DNA of 64,000 bases, from positions 62,001-126,000 of the forward strand of contig NZ_BCVX01000004.1 of the NCBI RefSeq assembly GCF_001591965.1, written 5' to 3'. Of the stretch, positions 26,034-36,021 are shown one piece after another (positions within the stretch are counted from its first letter, which is position 1; every line of letters starts with the position of its first letter). The DNA is from Lysinibacillus odysseyi 34hs-1 = NBRC 100172. Lineage in GTDB: Bacteria > Bacillota > Bacilli > Bacillales_A > Planococcaceae. Both the position numbers and the translations under genes were made by a program. The notes under the pieces were generated by a model. That model did no database searches. It was not told the DNA's origin and worked only from the letters and a program-made list of their open reading frames with translations.

Positions 26034-27019
26034 TGGGGGCGGGACTAAAGCTATTTATTACTGAGCACTTGTCTTATATCATCTTTCAGGTATTTCTTGT
26101 ATTGTTCATTTTAATGTTATATTGGCTGGAAGGCTTCCGCAATTTTGAAACGGCTCTTTATTCCATTGTGATGAGCATTATACTGATTGTTTCCTTTCTT
26201 ACGATACGTTACATGCTGAGAAGACGCTATTTGAAAAAAATTGTCGAGCTGCCTAAGCAGATGGAGGATGCACTTCAAAAAAATGCAAAAACGATGGAGT
26301 ATTATCATACGGAAGAATATATCCATGAGCTGTATAGATTGTATCAATATGAGGTGCAGGCACTTTATGCAAGACAGGAAAGGCAGTATAAGTTTACAAA
26401 TCAATGGATTCATCAGATGAAGACGCCTGTAGCTGTATTAGACCTGCTTCTTCAGGAGGAGGACCTTGATAAGCGCAGTGTGCAGGAAGAAGTGGAGAGG
26501 TTGAAGAGAGGACTGGAAATGGTGCTTATGAACGCGCGACTTGAAAACTTCCAGGAGGACCTGCAGGTAGAGCAGGTGAACTTAAAACAGCTGCTCACGT
26601 CTACTATTAATGAAAATAAACGGTTATTTATTACGAACCGGGTGTTCCCGGAAGTGAAAATGGAAGAAGATACGATTGTCATGAGTGATTCGAAATGGCT
26701 GAAATTTGTTATCATGCAATTTATCACAAATGCCGTGAAATATACATTTGAAGAAAATAAGAAAATTATTGTTGAGGTTATCAAGGAGAAAGATGGTGCT
26801 GTGCTTTGTGTGGCAGACCAAGGGATCGGTATTCCGAAATCGGATCTTTCACGCGTAACAAAACCATTCTTTACAGGGGAGAATGGCCGTAAAACAGGAG
26901 AGTCGACAGGTATGGGGCTTTATATTGCACAGGAAATCTGCACAAAATTAGGCCATGAACTCATAATTGAATCAGAGGTGGGTGTCGGCACAACTGTTAA
27001 AATAATTTTCCAGCACTAG
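26033..27019 (+). CDS. Intramembrane-sensing histidine kinase, BceS type
   Basis: 328 residues. Two TM helices (about 14-32 and 42-60) joined by a loop of only a few residues, so there is no extracellular sensor; this is the hallmark of BceS kinases, which read the state of their transporter. Phospho-accepting His127 in QWIHQMKTP, then the ATPase domain (FVIMQFITNAVKYTF, ADQGIGIP, STGMGLYI). The start overlaps the regulator stop by one base. Confidence 0.93.
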   Translation: MGAGLKLFITEHLSYIIFQVFLVLFILMLYWLEGFRNFETALYSIVMSIILIVSFLTIRYMLRRRYLKKIVELPKQMEDALQKNAKTMEYYHTEEYIHELYRLYQYEVQALYARQERQYKFTNQWIHQMKTPVAVLDLLLQEEDLDKRSVQEEVERLKRGLEMVLMNARLENFQEDLQVEQVNLKQLLTSTINENKRLFITNRVFPEVKMEEDTIVMSDSKWLKFVIMQFITNAVKYTFEENKKIIVEVIKEKDGAVLCVADQGIGIPKSDLSRVTKPFFTGENGRKTGESTGMGLYIAQEICTKLGHELIIESEVGVGTTVKIIFQH

Positions 27020-27029
27020 GGGGAGTAAA

Positions 27030-27458
27030 GTGGAACTTGTACAGATTGGGGATTGGGAGTTACTCGTTGATATCCCGAAAACAAAGGCATTTTATGAACA
27101 GATGGATGTTCAAAATGACATTTTACATTGGTTGAATTATATAGAAATAAGCAGCTTTATTGATTTGGAGATACAGGCTTTTTTCGATTCATTCGGTATC
27201 GATATAGTGAAGCCGAGCAATCTATCCTGCCATCCGGTAGAAGACGGTTCAAAAATGATGTATACAGGGAGTTATCATCTGTACGGAGAGCGTCTTAAAG
27301 GTGAGCTGGACGGGTGGGACCTGATTGTTGGCGACTACTGCTTTTCCATAACAACGGAGATGGAGGCAGTGCCGGAGGGAATGAACGGAAATATTACAGA
27401 AATCAGCTTTGAGGTTGTACTTCCATGGATGCTTCCACTACCGATTTCATCTATGTAA
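27030..27458 (+). CDS. Uncharacterised soluble protein inside the Bce-type cluster
   Basis: 142 residues, GTG start 10 bp after the kinase gene behind GGGGGAG. No signal peptide or TM segment. It begins with IGDWELLVDIPKTKAFYEQM and continues with LGID-like FGIDIVKPSNL and YTGSYHLYGERL. This resembles a widespread uncharacterised Firmicute family that usually has a CxCxxC...NY motif near residue 35; here that place reads NDILHWLNY without cysteines. Not part of the standard BceRSAB set; the role is unknown. Confidence 0.65.
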   Translation: MELVQIGDWELLVDIPKTKAFYEQMDVQNDILHWLNYIEISSFIDLEIQAFFDSFGIDIVKPSNLSCHPVEDGSKMMYTGSYHLYGERLKGELDGWDLIVGDYCFSITTEMEAVPEGMNGNITEISFEVVLPWMLPLPISSM

Positions 27459-27468
27459 AGGAGATACT

Positions 27469-28242
27469 ATGTCGATTTTAAACATCAATGAAGTAACAAA
27501 AGTATATGAGGGAAAAGTCACGACAAGGGCCTTGAACCAACTGAGTTTCGACGTGGAGAAGGGCGAGTTTTTAGCGGTTATGGGACCATCAGGAAGCGGC
27601 AAGACAACATTGCTTAATCTGATTTCCATGATTGATACACCTACTACCGGAGAAATTATTTTTAACGGAATGCGTCCGCAAAGTCTTAATAGTACGGAGC
27701 TCGCTTATTTTCGCAGACGTGAGCTAGGATTCATCTTTCAGGATTTTAACTTGCTGCCTATGCTCACAGTGGAAGAGAATATTATCCTTCCGTTGACATT
27801 GGATGAGAAGCCTGTAGCGATGATGGAGGAGCGGATGGAGGCATTGGTGGATAAACTTGGCCTGCAGAGTATATTGGAAAAACGTCCAAATGAAATTTCA
27901 GGGGGACAGGCTCAGCGTACAGCAATTGCTCGCGCCCTCATTCACGAACCATCTCTTATATTAGCGGATGAACCTACAGGAAACCTGGATTCCAACGCTT
28001 CCCGTGAAGTACTGGAGCTATTATCGAAAATGAATAAGGAAAAGAATGCGACAATTATTATGGTAACGCATGATCCAATCGCCGCAAGCTATTGTGATCG
28101 TGTGCTCTTCATTAAAGATGGGGAATTTTTTAATGAAGTGTATAGGGATGACCGCAGACAGGCATTTTTCCAGCGCATTTTAAATGTACTTAGCTTATTA
28201 GGGGGACAAGTTGGTGACTTTTCGTCAATTCGCTTACCGTAA
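27469..28242 (+). CDS. ABC transporter ATP-binding protein, BceA type
   Basis: 257 residues. Walker A GPSGSGKTT, Q-loop FQDFNLLPMLTVEENI, signature ISGGQAQRTAIARAL, Walker B LILADEPTGNLD, H-switch VTHDP: the LolD/MacB-like ATPase set used by peptide-detoxification transporters. ATG 27469 follows AAAGGAGATACT; the upstream open frame overlaps the previous gene and is not used. Its end overlaps the permease gene by about 29 bp, indicating coupled translation. Confidence 0.94.
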   Translation: MSILNINEVTKVYEGKVTTRALNQLSFDVEKGEFLAVMGPSGSGKTTLLNLISMIDTPTTGEIIFNGMRPQSLNSTELAYFRRRELGFIFQDFNLLPMLTVEENIILPLTLDEKPVAMMEERMEALVDKLGLQSILEKRPNEISGGQAQRTAIARALIHEPSLILADEPTGNLDSNASREVLELLSKMNKEKNATIIMVTHDPIAASYCDRVLFIKDGEFFNEVYRDDRRQAFFQRILNVLSLLGGQVGDFSSIRLP

Positions 28243-30142
28243 TGTCTTCCGGAATTTCCGCAATTATGCGGCCTTTTTCATGGCCAGCTTTTTCTGCGTC
28301 TTTGTGTTTTTCCTTTATTCCATGCTTATGTTTCATCCGGAAATGGAGCATGGATTTATAGGTGATGTCTCGATCGTCGGGATGGTAATTGCGGAAATCA
28401 TTCTCGTATTGTTTTCTTGGTTCTTCATTTTTTATTCGGTGAAAGCCTTTTTGGAGGCCCGTTCAAAAGAATTTGCGATTTTATTGCATTTAGGAATGGA
28501 ACGGCGGCAGCTGGGGAAGCTTGTCTTTTTGGAAACGATGATTATCGGGCTGCTCTCTAGTATGAGTGGTATCCTTTTTGGATTTGCCTTTTCGAAGTTT
28601 TTCTTTATGATTATCCGCGAAATATTAGGGTTGGAAAATTTACCGTTGTATGTTTCATGGGAGCCTTTCTTATTGACATTTTCCGTCTTTATGGGGGCCT
28701 TTATCATTATAGCGATTGGCAGTGTCGCCTATACACCTGCCACAAATCTTAATAGTCTGCTGCGGGGGCGTTCTGTCGATGTTTCACCGCGTTATTCCAG
28801 GCGCCGCGCTATTTTAGGGGTCATCTTAATTTTCGTCGGTTATATACTGGCCCTTATTACAACGAAAACAACGTTGTTTACTTTTACATTACTCATTCCT
28901 ATTTTTGTGGCATTCGGCACTTTTTATTTCTTTACGGATTCTGTCTTTTTATTATTGGATTTACTAAAGCGCCAAAAGTCATTCTATTGGTATAAAGCAC
29001 GTATGCTGTCGGTTGCCGAGCAAATTTATACAATGCGCCAAAATGCAAAAATGTTTTTTGTCGTCACGATGGTTTCGATGCTGGCACTGCTATGTGTCGT
29101 GCTGCTTGCTGCACTTTCCTCGTATACGGCCCAATATGATAAATTAAATCCTTTGGGCATTGTTTATAAAGGACATGTCGATAACCCTTATGAAGCGGAG
29201 CATGTGCTCAGTATTATAACGGAGCTTGAGGAGCAAGGTTTCTCCTATCATATTACACGGTTCGAAGTAATTAAACAGACTTCTTTAGCAACATCGAATG
29301 AAGTGGAAGTATTCAAAGAAACAGATATTAACCGTATGCTGTTTTCCTATGGCTTACCGCTTGTAAAGATGTATCCGGGGGAGGGGATGTTCATCCCTTA
29401 TTCTGATGAGTCCATTAAAAAATTAAAGAATGTTACCGTGGATACTGTACTGATGGAAAATGATTTGCCGATTACAATTGATCGGGTCTATCCGGAGATT
29501 ATTTTCCCGACATCCATTATTAGCCGGAACTCGATCATTATCAGTGATGAGGATTTTGATCGTCTGGTCAATCCGTTAGCTGTCGAAGGGGAAACACCTG
29601 CCTACCATTTGTTTGCCTTTGATATCCCGCATTGGATCCAGGCAAAGGATATTGGTCTTGGCATCCAGCAGATTGTGTCACATGAATATGTGACAAATCC
29701 TGTATATTCCCTGCCTTTTTACTTTGAAAATACAGGATTGAATTATTCCTACGTACTAGCAACGTATTCACTGTTTACAATTGTAGGGATACTTGTTGTC
29801 GTGGTTTTCCTGCTGGCAGCGGGTAGCTTTATATACTTTAAGCTATATGCAAATCTTGAACGGGAGCGTCAGCAATTTATCGTGTTAAAGCGGATGGGAC
29901 TGACAGATTTGGAGCAGAAGCGCTTGATTACAAGGCATCTTGCACCGCAGTTTTTCCTTCCGTGGGGAGTAGCCCTGCTTCATAGCACATTTGCCTTTAT
30001 TGCCCTTCAATCAGTATTGAAGGATATTGTTAATCTCATTATTGTGAAGGAAATCATTGTCGCTTTTTGCTTGTTTGCTATTGTACAATTTGTCTACTTT
30101 TACATGATTAGATGGCGTTATATCGCCCATCTCAGAGATTGA
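28214..30142 (+). CDS. FtsX-like permease, BceB type
   Basis: About 642 residues with ten predicted TM helices and a large extracellular domain of ~200 residues (about 310-520) between TM7 and TM8, the diagnostic architecture of BceB. Together with the ATPase it would remove cell-wall-active peptides such as bacitracin from lipid-cycle intermediates and signal to the kinase. GTG 28214 is 8 nt after AGGGGG; TTG 28211 is in frame. The inducing peptide cannot be read from sequence. Confidence 0.93.
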   Translation: MTFRQFAYRNVFRNFRNYAAFFMASFFCVFVFFLYSMLMFHPEMEHGFIGDVSIVGMVIAEIILVLFSWFFIFYSVKAFLEARSKEFAILLHLGMERRQLGKLVFLETMIIGLLSSMSGILFGFAFSKFFFMIIREILGLENLPLYVSWEPFLLTFSVFMGAFIIIAIGSVAYTPATNLNSLLRGRSVDVSPRYSRRRAILGVILIFVGYILALITTKTTLFTFTLLIPIFVAFGTFYFFTDSVFLLLDLLKRQKSFYWYKARMLSVAEQIYTMRQNAKMFFVVTMVSMLALLCVVLLAALSSYTAQYDKLNPLGIVYKGHVDNPYEAEHVLSIITELEEQGFSYHITRFEVIKQTSLATSNEVEVFKETDINRMLFSYGLPLVKMYPGEGMFIPYSDESIKKLKNVTVDTVLMENDLPITIDRVYPEIIFPTSIISRNSIIISDEDFDRLVNPLAVEGETPAYHLFAFDIPHWIQAKDIGLGIQQIVSHEYVTNPVYSLPFYFENTGLNYSYVLATYSLFTIVGILVVVVFLLAAGSFIYFKLYANLERERQQFIVLKRMGLTDLEQKRLITRHLAPQFFLPWGVALLHSTFAFIALQSVLKDIVNLIIVKEIIVAFCLFAIVQFVYFYMIRWRYIAHLRD

Positions 30143-30211
30143 ATAATGAGAATGAAGCAGAGAAAAATATTGTTTTTCGACAGAAATTAGGAATAAAAAA
30201 CAATTCCTCTA

Positions 30212-30268
30212 TTGTTTTATCAATATATCTATTTTATAATGTTAGGAAAATGAATGGAAATTCATTTA
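30212..30268 (+). promoter_or_regulatory. lcfB promoter with FadR-like operator
   Basis: TTGTTT (30212-30217), 17-bp spacer, TATAAT (30235-30240). TGAATGGAAATTCATTTA (30251-30268) matches 15 of 18 positions of the B. subtilis FadR box TGAATGAWTAWTCATTCA and sits at the start of the transcript, where binding would block transcription. Confidence 0.7.
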
Positions 30269-30290
30269 CGCACAAAGGGAGATGGATGTA

Positions 30291-31844
30291 TTGAATTTAG
30301 TTGAACAAATACGGCAACAAGCTTTCGAACAGCCAGAAAAGACTGCGTATTATTTTATGGGGGAAAAAACGAGCTATGCTGAGTTAGAGCAGACAGTAGG
30401 ACGTTTTGCAGCAGCGCTACAGGACATGGGAGTGCAAAAGGGGGACCATGTAGCATTACTGCTTGGCAATACTCCTCACTTTATTATTTCCTTATATGCA
30501 ACAATGAGAATCGGAGCGACTGCCATTCCGATAAATCCTATTTATACGCCGGATGAAATTTCCTACATCATTCAAAATGGAGATGTAAAAGTAGTGGTGG
30601 CACTCGACATGCTATTACCGCTTGTGGAAATGGGAATGAAGGTATTCCCTGAGGTAGAAAAATACATCATTTGTGAAACGACGCCGGATATTGGGGAGAA
30701 GTATACTGCGTTAAGTGATGGGGTGAAGGAAAAGGCAAAGCTATTTACGCATGTATTAGCAGGCTCAGCGAAAACAGTGGAGCCGGCTGCAGTGCATACG
30801 GATGATACGGCCGTTATTTTATATACGTCAGGAACAACAGGTCATCCTAAAGGAGCGATGCTGACACATGGAAATCTTTATTCCAATGCAAGGGATGTAG
30901 GGAATTATTTGCAGATGTCAGCTGAGGACCGAGTAATCACGACATTACCTGTGTTCCATGTATTTGCGTTGACAGTCGTTGTGAATGCCCCGCTGATGAA
31001 GGGAGCTACACTTTTATTGACACCGCGCTTTAGCCCGGGAGAAATTTTCAAGATAGCAGACGAATATAAGGCGACTGTTTTTGCAGGTGTACCGACAATG
31101 TTTAACTTCCTCTATCAATTTGAAGGAGGGGATCCAAAGGCGTTTACACATCTTCGCCTGGCGATTTCGGGAGGAGCCTCTTTACCTGTCGCATTGCTTC
31201 ATAACTTCGAAAGGAAGTTCAATGTACGGGTGTCAGAAGGCTATGGCTTATCGGAAGCATCCCCGGTGACATGTTTCAATCCATTGGATCGGGAGCGAAA
31301 GGCCGGATCGATAGGACAATCAATCATGAATGTTGAAAACAAGGTTGTAGATGTAAACGGCGAAGAAGTGCCTGTAGGTGAAGTAGGGGAGCTAATTGTA
31401 CGCGGTCCGAACGTGATGAAGGGATATTATAAAATGCCCGAAGAAACAGCTATGACCATTCGTGATGGATGGCTCTACACCGGAGATCTTGCGAGAAAGG
31501 ATAAGGAGGACTACTTCTATATTGTCGATCGTAAAAAAGATATGATTATTGTAGGAGGCTACAATGTCTATCCGCGCGAGGTAGAGGAAGTGCTGTTTAC
31601 ACACCCGAATGTTGTGGAGGCAGCGGTAGTAGGCTTCCCGGATCCTGACTTTGGGGAAGCGGTTCATGCCTATGTCGTACTGAAGGATAAAACAATGGCA
31701 GCAGAAGAGCTGAAGGAATACTGTGCAGAGCGTATCGTGAAATATAAAGTACCACAAACGATTGAGATACTAGATGAGCTGCCGAAAAATTCAACAGGGA
31801 AGATTTTGCGCCGTTCTTTAAAAGGTGCCGTATCGGTTAAATAG
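30291..31844 (+). CDS. lcfB: Long-chain fatty acid-CoA ligase LcfB
   Basis: Activates fatty acids to acyl-CoA for beta-oxidation. About 517 residues. AMP-binding motif ILYTSGTTGHPKGA, motif ISGGASLPVALL, EGYGLSEASPV, and the C-terminal GWLYTGDLARKD, DRKKDMIIVGGYNVYP and the catalytic Lys near the end (KNSTGKILRR). TTG 30291 gives the family N-terminus MNLVEQ and lies 9 nt from AGGGAG; ATG 30282 abuts the RBS. The FadR-like box upstream fits B. subtilis, where lcfB is in the FadR regulon. Confidence 0.94.
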   Translation: MNLVEQIRQQAFEQPEKTAYYFMGEKTSYAELEQTVGRFAAALQDMGVQKGDHVALLLGNTPHFIISLYATMRIGATAIPINPIYTPDEISYIIQNGDVKVVVALDMLLPLVEMGMKVFPEVEKYIICETTPDIGEKYTALSDGVKEKAKLFTHVLAGSAKTVEPAAVHTDDTAVILYTSGTTGHPKGAMLTHGNLYSNARDVGNYLQMSAEDRVITTLPVFHVFALTVVVNAPLMKGATLLLTPRFSPGEIFKIADEYKATVFAGVPTMFNFLYQFEGGDPKAFTHLRLAISGGASLPVALLHNFERKFNVRVSEGYGLSEASPVTCFNPLDRERKAGSIGQSIMNVENKVVDVNGEEVPVGEVGELIVRGPNVMKGYYKMPEETAMTIRDGWLYTGDLARKDKEDYFYIVDRKKDMIIVGGYNVYPREVEEVLFTHPNVVEAAVVGFPDPDFGEAVHAYVVLKDKTMAAEELKEYCAERIVKYKVPQTIEILDELPKNSTGKILRRSLKGAVSVK

Positions 31845-31858
31845 AATAAAAGAAAAAT

Positions 31859-31907
31859 GGGAGCAGTCCGGAAAGTCAGAACTTTCACGGCTGCTCTCCT
31901 TTTTTTA
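31859..31907 (+). terminator. Terminator of lcfB
   Basis: Stem GGGAGCAG / CTGCTCTCC enclosing an inner GAAAGT / ACTTTC hairpin, followed by T7. Confidence 0.85.
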
Positions 31908-32035
31908 TAACTGTTTACGAAAAAATAGTACAGCACCTTCTTGAAAACATCAGCTCATATATCTTTCTGGATAGCTCTTTCCAAGTATAAAAGTATCTTT
32001 TTCGAGGGTATAGTCAAAAAAGAGGAGATGATTTT

Positions 32036-32296
32036 ATGGATGAAGAGAAGTTACTGCAAGAGGGATACCGTAAATATTACGGCAAAGAAATTGATGTATT
32101 TTTTAAAAAGGAGCTGTGTATCCACGCCCAAAGCTGCCTGCACGGTAATCCGGCGGTGTTTAATGTAGACCGCCGCCCTTGGATACTGCCTGATGCGGAG
32201 CAGAAGGTAGAGGAAGTGATGAGGGCAGTGAATTCATGCCGGGTTGGAGCTTTACAATATATTCTGCATGAAAGAAAAGAAAACGATCAAGAGTAG
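32036..32296 (+). CDS. Divergent single-cluster 4Fe-4S protein (YjdI/Fer4_19 type)
   Basis: 86 residues. The motif KELCIHAQSCLHGNPAVF with RRPWILPDA and later NSCRVGALQY matches the Fer4_19 family; Cys28, Cys34 and Cys68 are the probable cluster ligands. RBS GAGGAG. Stand-alone gene between lcfB and the S9 peptidase. The electron-transfer partner is unknown. Confidence 0.85.
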   Translation: MDEEKLLQEGYRKYYGKEIDVFFKKELCIHAQSCLHGNPAVFNVDRRPWILPDAEQKVEEVMRAVNSCRVGALQYILHERKENDQE

Positions 32297-32472
32297 ATAA
32301 GCGGGGATCAGTAAAAAAGCGCATACCGATTTTTTTAAAGTGACTGGGAAGTAATGCTCCTGCATAAATTGAAAAAATAGTGTGTATTTTCAAAGAAAGG
32401 CTTTGGAAAAGGAAGAGATAGATGATACACTGTTGTTACGGAAACCGAAATAAATTGAAATGAGGGGAAAGT

Positions 32473-34443
32473 ATGTTAACAGCAGAGCATTTATTAACGT
32501 TGCAATCGGTCGCAAACCCGGTATTATCACCATCTGAGACAGAGGCGGTCTTTACGCGTACGCTAATTGATAAGGAAGACAATAAATATTATTCTCATTT
32601 GTTCCATCTACATATCGAATCAGGCGAAATAACGCAATGGACATTTGGAAAAGAGCGTATTAGCAGCCCGAAATGGTCACCGGATGGCACGAAAATTGCA
32701 TTCCTTTCTAACCGGGATGAAAAAAAGCAACTGTATATCTTACATAGCCGCGGAGGGGAAGCAAAAAAGGTAACCGATCTTGCCAATGGTGTGTCTTCCT
32801 TTCTATGGAGCCCGTGTGGGGAAAAGATATGGCTAACAGCAAGCGTTAAACAAGGAAAAGCAGTGACGGACAAGGCCGAAAAAGAGGAAAATAAATTCCC
32901 GCAGGCCTATGTAGTAAACGGTATGAAATATAAAATGGATGGCCTTGGCGGAGCGGGGCTGCGTGCACAGGATCAATTTACGCAAATCGCCGTACTGACA
33001 ATTGCAGATGAAAAGCTTGAACAATTTACGACAGGCGATTTTCACCACGGTCTGGCGGGCATCTCCCGTGATGGAAACGAAATTGTCATGAGCGTCAATC
33101 GTGCAGAAAACCTGGACTACGAATTCCGTACTCCCCTCTATATTGTCGATACAAAGACAAAGGAAGAAAAGGTACTTGTAGAGGCAGAAGGATACTATGG
33201 GGATGTTTCATATTCATATGACAACCGGTATATTGCCTATGTCGGCAGTGACACCTCGTATAAAAATGCCACACATAACAATGTGTATGTATATGATCGG
33301 CGTACAGGTCTTACACAGCAGCTGACAGAAATGCTGAATGCGCCAGTAGGTGACCTCGCTGTAGCAGATGTTCAGCAAGGAGTAGACGCACCGGGTGTTG
33401 TATGGACAGAAACAAATGCCTTGTACTTCCAATTATCAACAATGGGTGACGTACGTTTGTATTATGCAGATCTTGAAGGCAGTATTTTCCCGGCAAGCCC
33501 TGAAGGCGAACATATTTACAGTTATGATGTAGCACGAAGTGGAAACTGGGCCATTGCAGCGATTTCCAATCCGGTATTCCCAGGAGAGCTATTTTTCCTG
33601 GATATAACATCTGGAGAGCGACGTCAATTGACAAACTTCAATGAAGAATTTATGAGGGAAGTACCGCTGTCTGTTCCAGAACCTATCGTTTATCAAACAA
33701 CAATCGGAGATGTACATGGCTGGATCATGAAGCCGATTTCCTACGAAAAAGGAAAGAAATATCCATTAATCGTAGAGGTACATGGCGGTCCGCATACAAT
33801 GTATGCCAATACATTCTTCCATGAAATGCAGCTGCTTGCTTCCCAAGGCTACGGTGTTTTGTATGTGAACCCTAGAGGAAGCCACGGCTACAGCCAGGAA
33901 TTTGTAGATGGCGTACGAGGCGACTATGGCGGCGGCGATTACGAGGACATCATGGCTGGTGTTGATTATGCATTGAAAACCTATGACTGGATCGATGAAA
34001 GCCGGTTAGGTGTGACGGGAGGCAGCTACGGCGGCTTTATGACGAACTGGATTGTCGGTCATACAAACCGCTTTAAAGCAGCAGTCACACAGCGTTCCAT
34101 TTCCAACTGGATCAGCTTCTCCGGCGTATCGGATATCGGCTACTACTTCAATGATTGGCAGCACCTTGTGGATATAAAGTCGGTCGATAAACTATGGGAC
34201 TTTTCACCATTAAAGTATGCTGAAAATGTAGAAACACCATTATTAATCCTGCACAGCGAAAAAGATTTTAGATGTCCGATCGAGCAGGCAGAGCAGCTTT
34301 ATATTACGTTAAAATCTCTTGGCAAAGAAGTAGGTTTCGTACGCTTCCCTGATAATGATCATAATCTCTCTCGAACAGGTACACCGAACCTGCGGATAGA
34401 GCGTTTATCACAAATTATTGGCTGGTTTAATAAGTATATATAA
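32473..34443 (+). CDS. S9 family peptidase (acylaminoacyl-peptidase/YuxL-like)
   Basis: 656 residues. An N-terminal beta-propeller (residues ~30-380; SPKWSPDGTKIAFLS and similar blades) gates a C-terminal alpha/beta hydrolase. The catalytic triad is visible: Ser518 in GGSYGG, Asp598 in SEKDFRCP and His630 in DNDHNLSR; the HGGP oxyanion motif is at about residue 437. No signal peptide, so cytosolic cleavage of short peptides is expected. ATG 32473 follows GAGGGGAAAG. Confidence 0.93.
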   Translation: MLTAEHLLTLQSVANPVLSPSETEAVFTRTLIDKEDNKYYSHLFHLHIESGEITQWTFGKERISSPKWSPDGTKIAFLSNRDEKKQLYILHSRGGEAKKVTDLANGVSSFLWSPCGEKIWLTASVKQGKAVTDKAEKEENKFPQAYVVNGMKYKMDGLGGAGLRAQDQFTQIAVLTIADEKLEQFTTGDFHHGLAGISRDGNEIVMSVNRAENLDYEFRTPLYIVDTKTKEEKVLVEAEGYYGDVSYSYDNRYIAYVGSDTSYKNATHNNVYVYDRRTGLTQQLTEMLNAPVGDLAVADVQQGVDAPGVVWTETNALYFQLSTMGDVRLYYADLEGSIFPASPEGEHIYSYDVARSGNWAIAAISNPVFPGELFFLDITSGERRQLTNFNEEFMREVPLSVPEPIVYQTTIGDVHGWIMKPISYEKGKKYPLIVEVHGGPHTMYANTFFHEMQLLASQGYGVLYVNPRGSHGYSQEFVDGVRGDYGGGDYEDIMAGVDYALKTYDWIDESRLGVTGGSYGGFMTNWIVGHTNRFKAAVTQRSISNWISFSGVSDIGYYFNDWQHLVDIKSVDKLWDFSPLKYAENVETPLLILHSEKDFRCPIEQAEQLYITLKSLGKEVGFVRFPDNDHNLSRTGTPNLRIERLSQIIGWFNKYI

Positions 34444-34598
34444 AACAAGGGGGTAGAGGCGTTCTTACGTCCTACTCTTTTTTCATTTTGCTAGATAATT
34501 TTCTCTTAAAAAAAATGTTTTTTCTAAAGAAATTTTAATAATTTAGTCATATCATTATGGTATAATTTTGAAAAGAAACATAAAGAGAGGAAATTTGT

Positions 34599-35837
34599 AT
34601 GGAAGTTTTTATTGGCCGACAACCTATATTTAATTTACATGAACAAGTGGTTGCCTATGAACTCCTTTACCGCAATAAAGACGGAAATTCTTTTCCCATC
34701 ATTGATTCGGATGCAGCAACTGTAGACGTGCTTGTCAATTCCTTCGTGAATATTGGGGTTGAGGAGGTAAGCAAGGGGCGTCCCAGCTTTGTCAATTTTA
34801 CATATAATTTACTGATGGGTCCCTTAACTGATTACTTGGAGCCGGCGAAAGTTGTGATAGAAGTACTCGAAGATGTGCCGATTACAGAACAACTTGTCGG
34901 GCGTTTACGTGAGCTGAAAAATAAAGGGTTTAAAATAGCGCTTGATGATTTTATATTGGATGAAAATGTGCAGATTTATGATGAACTGTTTGCTTATGTC
35001 GATTATATAAAGGTAGATTTCCTGCTTTCTCCGCTGCTGGAGCGAATGGAAATCGAGAAAAAGGTAAAAGCAAAATTTCCGCATATTAAGCTTTTGGCGG
35101 AAAAGGTGGAAACCCGTAATCAGTTTGATGTGGCAAGGCACTCAGGCTATACACTTTTCCAGGGGTATTTCTTTGAAAAGCCGCAACTGATTAGATCGAC
35201 GGATATTCCGGCTAATACACTTCAATATTTCCAAATCCTTGCGTTATTGCGGGATGAAGAACCTAATATAAATAAGCTGGCAGAAAGTATCGAACGGGAT
35301 ATTTCAGTCTCCTATAAGCTGCTTCAATTAATCAATAAGTCAACGAAACGAACAAAATCAAAAATCCGGTCGATTAAACAGGCGATTTTGATGCTCGGCT
35401 TAACAGAATTGAAGAAATGGGTTTATCTGCTGGCAATGCGTGAAATCAATAGCCGGGATAAAACAGATGTATTCAGTGAACTGATGCGGATATCGCTATT
35501 CCGTGCGAAAGTCTGCGAAAAGGTAGCAAAGCTCAATTACCGGCAGAACTTTTCCGAGTATTTTCTGATCGGGCTGTTTTCGCTAATCGATTCATTATTA
35601 CGCAGACCTATGAGTATGATCCTGCAGCAATTGCCGTTTTCGGAGGAAATCGCAGAAACAATTGGCGGCGGCGAGACAGAAATGACTCCTTATTTACAGT
35701 TTAGTATTGCACTCAGTAAAGCAGACTGGGAACAAGTCAAGAAATATGCGGAAGAGCTGGGGCTATCAAAAGAGGCAGTCATTCAAATCCAGGTCGAGGC
35801 TGAAGAATGGGTAGAAGAGACATTCGAAAGTTATTAA
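34599..35837 (+). CDS. EAL-HDOD signalling protein (YuxH-like)
   Basis: 412 residues. The N-terminal EAL-like domain begins VFIGRQPIFNLHEQVVAYELLYRNKDG; the glutamate-alanine-leucine motif is changed to ELL, so c-di-GMP hydrolysis is doubtful. From about residue 205 a HDOD domain follows (DISVSYKLLQLINKS, KSKIRSIKQAILMLGLTELKKWV). The layout equals B. subtilis YuxH, whose role is unclear. RBS AGAGAGGAAA. Single gene with its own terminator. Confidence 0.9.
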   Translation: MEVFIGRQPIFNLHEQVVAYELLYRNKDGNSFPIIDSDAATVDVLVNSFVNIGVEEVSKGRPSFVNFTYNLLMGPLTDYLEPAKVVIEVLEDVPITEQLVGRLRELKNKGFKIALDDFILDENVQIYDELFAYVDYIKVDFLLSPLLERMEIEKKVKAKFPHIKLLAEKVETRNQFDVARHSGYTLFQGYFFEKPQLIRSTDIPANTLQYFQILALLRDEEPNINKLAESIERDISVSYKLLQLINKSTKRTKSKIRSIKQAILMLGLTELKKWVYLLAMREINSRDKTDVFSELMRISLFRAKVCEKVAKLNYRQNFSEYFLIGLFSLIDSLLRRPMSMILQQLPFSEEIAETIGGGETEMTPYLQFSIALSKADWEQVKKYAEELGLSKEAVIQIQVEAEEWVEETFESY

Positions 35838-35843
35838 CTGATG

Positions 35844-35876
35844 ATCCTATAGTGGAAAAGCTATAGGATTTTTTTG
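35844..35876 (+). terminator. Terminator of the EAL-HDOD gene
   Basis: Perfect 9-bp stem ATCCTATAG / CTATAGGAT followed by T6. Confidence 0.9.
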
Positions 35877-36021
35877 TGGAAAACGAACGATGATAGCTGG
35901 CGTATGGAAGGCTTATTCTTCCTCCCCTCAATTGTAAGAAACTTCACTATAATGAAGTTCTCATAATGGATGGCATTTGTTATAATCATGGCTAAGTTGA
36001 TTCTAAAAGGTAGGGGAAAAA

